Assembly (NCBI GenBank): GCA_947462335.1
Contig: OX381705.1
Location: 40,207,672-40,271,671 of the forward strand
Source of the DNA: Harmothoe impar
Lineage: Eukaryota > Annelida > Polychaeta > Phyllodocida > Polynoidae
DNA: 64,000 bases
Reading direction: 5' to 3'
Of the stretch, positions 60,060-64,000 are shown one piece after another (positions within the stretch are counted from its first letter, which is position 1; every line of letters begins with the position of its first letter). The notes below the pieces were generated by a model that saw only the letters and a program-made list of their open reading frames with translations, did not search any database and was not told the DNA's origin. Position numbers and translations under genes: made by a program.

Positions 60060-60543
60060 ACTGACGCCGCCATAACCTGCTACAGAGGGACCTCTCCATA
60101 TACTACTTGCACCTACAGAACCTGCTACAGACTTATAGGGCTTATCTCTCCGGGTGCCAGATCAAGCAATGGTGCCCCCTACTAAGGAACCTGCAACCTC
60201 GGTATACTACTTACACCTACATTACCTGCTACACACGGACCTCTCCATATACTACTTACACCTACATTACCTGCTACACACGGACCTCTCCATATACTAC
60301 TTACACCTACATTACCTGCTACACATGGACCTCTCTATATACTACTGACACCTACAGAACCTGCTACCTGCTACACATGGACCTCTCCATATACTACTTA
60401 CACCTACAGAACCTGCTACACACGGACCTCTCCATATACTACTGACACCTACATTACCTGCTACACACGGACCTCTCCATATACTACTTACACCTACATT
60501 ACCTGCTACACACGGACCTCTCCATATACTACTTACACCTACA
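60060..60543 (+). repeat. 45-bp tandem repeat, about 9 copies
   Basis: The unit CTGCTACACACGGACCTCTC, CATATACTACTTACACCTAC, ATTAC repeats, with an 80-bp unrelated interruption at about 60130-60210. The period is a multiple of three, so frames stay open without coding meaning. Confidence 0.93.
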
Positions 60544-61762
60544 GGACCAACCATATTACCTGCATGTACCCATGCAGCGTTATATTTTTACCATGTCGAC
60601 GCACATTGGCAGCATTATGTCTACACTTTCCTCCTTACCTTACGCATTTGTGCTATGGTCATATATGGCGTGCACATATGCCATTCACACTTTGAACGCC
60701 CAGGTATAGCTGACCATGAACTGCACTAGGAAACTTGAAGGGCACACCAGATCTTTCTCTGAGGTTCCCCATATACCGGCATCCCCGTTATGTACGCTCA
60801 GTTCGGCTAGGTTAGTTAAACAAACCATATTGACATTTAAAGAAATATACATGACCTGCATTGGAATGTACCTGTCCCAACCTGACCAATACTTTTTATA
60901 CTATTTATATCGGAATTGCTATATATTGATATAAAAGCATATTGTATATGTTAATGTTGTGTATTAAACTAACCTCATTGTCATCCCACCCAAATGGTCC
61001 AACTCGCCGAAGTAACATGACTTTCACATGCGCTAAGCGATGTACAGGTAGATTACACCCGGACACTCATAGCCAAGTTCAAATGTAAAAAGGAAATGAT
61101 TTCGACTAGTGGTGATATTCCGAAGCCACTGCGTGACTGATAAGGTATTAAAAACACCAGCCAATCATTTTACGGTACTCTTGCCACGACCAGCTGTGCC
61201 AATGTACTTTAATGAGTGTATGACATGAACTAACCCATAATGATATCAAATATGAATGGTTCGTGGTGATCATGTATTCAAAGTAAAATTCCCATGGCTC
61301 CTTAATTCAGTGTGAGAGGGGCGCCCTGCATCTAACCAGTGCATTGACTTGTTGACCTAAGCTCGGTGCATGTTTTATACCCCTTTCTTCATTCAGTAGG
61401 CAGCACGATACTCAATAAAGAATCATCACGCACCCACATCCATGGGTGTCAGAGTAAGGAACCCTGGCTATCTATTATACATAGGCGATATATGTAACGT
61501 ATCTATATCGTATTGCATGGTAGCAAAGCTATTCGGGATGCAGGACTGCCCTGAAAGTAGTACATGCATATCGCAAAGTGTAGGCTCTCCATTCGTATAT
61601 CCTACCTGAGATGTGTATACACCTGTTCATGAGCTTTTATCTGTTGTCGTGTATATTCTGTCGTGTAGATGTCCTTTCCAGCAGCCAGCAGGTTAAATCC
61701 ACCTGCTCCACTAGTGCTGACTGCCCTTGTTCACCGAAAAGTGTTGACTTTGACATCTTTAA

Positions 61763-62174
61763 AGATGGTGTATCAGCTAAAATTTCATGACTTTTTAATC
61801 ATGCCATATTACTATTGCATATCCTATCCTATACATACTCCCTAAATTTTAAAACAATTTGCAGAGTCTAAACCCATAAGTTTAACACATGTAGGGCAAT
61901 CATTTTTGCTGTAGGTCGACACTAAAACTACCTATGTTGTGGTACTGCATGGCTCAGTGCTTTCTCTACCAGGCTAGTTTCCCCTGTACTCACCTGGGGG
62001 AGTGACTGAGTCAGTGAGGTGAATAGGCTTTATTGTTAATTATCTCAAATCATATATTTATAGACAAATATCTTGCAAATATTGAGTAATGTTTATTAGC
62101 TAAACTTGTATTAGAACCTATGGTTTTACTTTTAAGGAAAAAGTTTGGGAAGTGTACTAGTTGATACACCATCT
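61763..62174. mobile_element. 412-bp MITE with TTAA duplication
   Basis: The TIRs AGATGGTGTATCAGCT and the inverted AGTTGATACACCATCT are flanked by TTAA on both sides. TTAA targets are typical of piggyBac-type elements, although the TIR sequence differs from the 38.9-kb copy. Confidence 0.75.
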
Positions 62175-62179
62175 TTAAA

Positions 62180-63680
62180 ATCGTGCATAAATCTATTCCA
62201 AATTCAGTCATCCCGTTAGTAAATGCAGCGTTTAATTGGTACTAGAGCCCAAGACATTTGTTGGTGTGGGCTCGCTAAAAGTACCATTGCATCTAACAAG
62301 GCCAAATGTATCATTATGTTCTGTGTAATGTCTGTTAGTTTTGTCAGTTTTAACGCTAATGGAGCACTGCGATACTTTGAGGCACTAAGGGCGCTGTATA
62401 AATATTGGGCCATCTCGCAGACATCAATGAATAATGATGGCGACATCTATAGGCGTGATCCTGCCTATTCAAAGAGTCGTCCAAAGTCAGAGAAGGCGTT
62501 GTCTAAATATAACATTGGAATATGAGGCTCTGCAGACACTAACGTGCATATATTGGTACGGGCACCCACGGAACACAACATCAAATCATCATGGACACCG
62601 TCATAATACAAAGTGCAGCGTTAGAATGTACATACAGGTAGTTATATAGCCATGCCCCCTTAATATAATTATACGTTGATAGTATTTCTTAAGGTGTTTC
62701 AGAATTGGAACTCCACATTGGATGGTACAGGCATTAATTAAATCGTTAATTACAGACAGAGGGATATGAGTATCTACATAGTATCACTACTAGTGCATGT
62801 TTTTAGATATATGAAAAGTCATTATGCAGCTCCTGTCTATTACAGCACATCGATTTCAAACTGGATCATGCTAGGTTATGGCGGTCATATGTTTGCCACA
62901 GATAATACGCACAGTATGTGTATATCATATATCGATAATACGAACTTAACAGCAACTTGAAAGAGCCATTATGTCCCATATAGCCAATTGGTGTGACATT
63001 GTGGGTTTCATGGTGATGTATGCCATCCAACGCTTTGATAACGATCGATCTCCAGACACTATTGGCATTAACGTTTAGTGTCCATTAGAGAGTTCCTGTA
63101 GGACCAACACCGTTGGAACTGAGTGTAGAAATTATCAGCCCCCCTACCGACCCATTTTGTTGCCTCAAGTGTCACCTACATGTCATGCATAAGGAATGGT
63201 ACCTGAGACAAGTAGGCCCTGAGACAAGTAGGCAGGAGGTGAGGCAGAGGGTGTTTTCTGTGGTTTGGGTTTATACTGAGTGAGTTGATGTTTCCATATT
63301 AACTATTCGAATGAAACATGGACCCTTCCTCTAATCAAAAGAAATAATAGACACCACTGTGGGATAAAAGGAATCGGTCTTGTCAGAGAACCTCAGACCT
63401 AAGTACTGAATCAATGCTTTCGCAGCAGCGGCACTCCGAGATTGAAACAATTAACTGCCATCCATAGCTTTTAAATCTGGTATTTCCACCTAAGGTACAA
63501 TTCTGTTGACGAGGTATCTTCTTACCCAGGAGTAGATCACTGCCCTTAACTCACATTGTAAATGAGCTGCTCCTTCTCCCGGTATGTGCACTGCATGTAC
63601 TTCAGTGGTGTCTCTTAATTATCACAGATAAATGAAGCTCGATGTATATAAATGGAAACTGAGCAGGGGAGAGGGGAAAA
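62180..63680. other. Gene-free right-end stretch
   Basis: Short frames only (100 codons at most, 62223-62525). No splice-bounded coding segment or repeat is recognised before the hairpin. Confidence 0.4.
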
Positions 63681-63757
63681 GAGAGATCTGAGAAATAGGA
63701 ATACCATGGTATTAGTTCTGGCGTCAAACAAAGGTATTCCTATTTCTCAAATATCTT
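63681..63757. ncRNA. Pre-miRNA-like hairpin candidate
   Basis: The arm GAGAAATAGGAATACC (63690-63705) pairs perfectly with GGTATTCCTATTTCTC (63733-63748). The stem extends outward for about nine more positions with two mismatches, giving about 25 paired positions around a 27-base loop. Size and shape fit an animal microRNA precursor on either strand. A short MITE is the alternative. No known microRNA is recognised. Confidence 0.35.
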
Positions 63758-64000
63758 ATGGGACGTTTGTGTGTACATCAAAGCATTTCAAGCCCTGGCC
63801 TACAAGAACGGTTCGTCAAAATATTATGTGTTCATTTAAATCCTAAATCCCTAGCTATATTGATTGTTTTAGGATTAAGCAAATATGTATATTTGAGCTT
63901 CTGACAGGAAAGAGTGAAATATTATCACATTGGGGATACAGGTCTACTTCCCCCCAACAACATGAATTGACCTCAATTATAATGAGGTTTACCCCTGGTA

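Noticed and set aside
60107..60445. Tyr/Thr repeat protein
   Set aside because: 45-bp satellite with a period divisible by three; several frames are open equally.

Overview
This is nuclear DNA from an animal, not a prokaryote. The recognisable coding sequence is split into short exons with GT-AG splice sites, the introns run to tens of kilobases, and the spacers hold many short terminal-inverted-repeat (TIR) elements and minisatellites. The domains (sea-urchin-egg-lectin/Gal_Lectin and CUB), the TA-, TAA- and TTAA-flanked miniature transposons and the low gene density fit a marine invertebrate bilaterian (lophotrochozoan, hemichordate or cephalochordate). Sequence alone does not settle the phylum.

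One protein-coding gene is well supported. It is on the minus strand and spans at least 2.1-48.9 kb. In transcription order its exons are: a signal-peptide exon (48718-48894), a SUEL/Gal_Lectin exon (16403-16696) and a CUB exon (2084-2470). All junctions are phase 1 and compatible, so the spliced product reads signal peptide, galactose/rhamnose-binding-type lectin domain, CUB domain, and then continues off the left edge. The intervening introns are about 32.0 and 13.9 kb. A possible 5' non-coding exon lies at about 49.3 kb in a GC-rich promoter-like stretch. A second, unrecognised coding exon on the same strand (40302-40449) reads well but its entry phase does not fit a direct splice from the signal-peptide exon, so it may belong to another gene.

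Region by region: 0-8 kb holds a C-rich TIR element, the CUB exon, a pyrimidine-rich block, a hAT-like MITE (miniature inverted-repeat transposable element) and a decayed coding-like block. 8-17 kb holds a pogo-type MITE, a GACTCC-rich inverted-repeat element and the SUEL exon. 17-36 kb is intron 1 with two large minisatellites, twin foldback insertions with perfect 9-bp target duplications, a PIF/Harbinger-like composite and homeodomain-site-rich candidate enhancers. 36-46 kb holds a 1.6-kb TIR element and a Russian-doll nest of four repeats. 46-50 kb is GC-rich, with candidate regulatory DNA and the gene start. 50-58 kb holds a 650-bp palindromic element beside a duplicated splice acceptor, then GC-rich DNA with a compact GC-box/CRE/X-box module. 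58-64 kb holds two minisatellites, a TTAA-flanked MITE and a pre-miRNA-like hairpin.

Most long open frames in the window are by-products of C-rich runs or of tandem repeats and are not genes. Nothing here is a clear new multi-gene system. The most informative novelties are the SUEL+CUB gene with its altered lectin motif, the nested transposons with a preserved empty-site copy, the twin 9-bp-TSD (target-site duplication) insertions, the duplicated splice-acceptor block, the 63.7-kb hairpin and the 57.4-kb promoter-like module.
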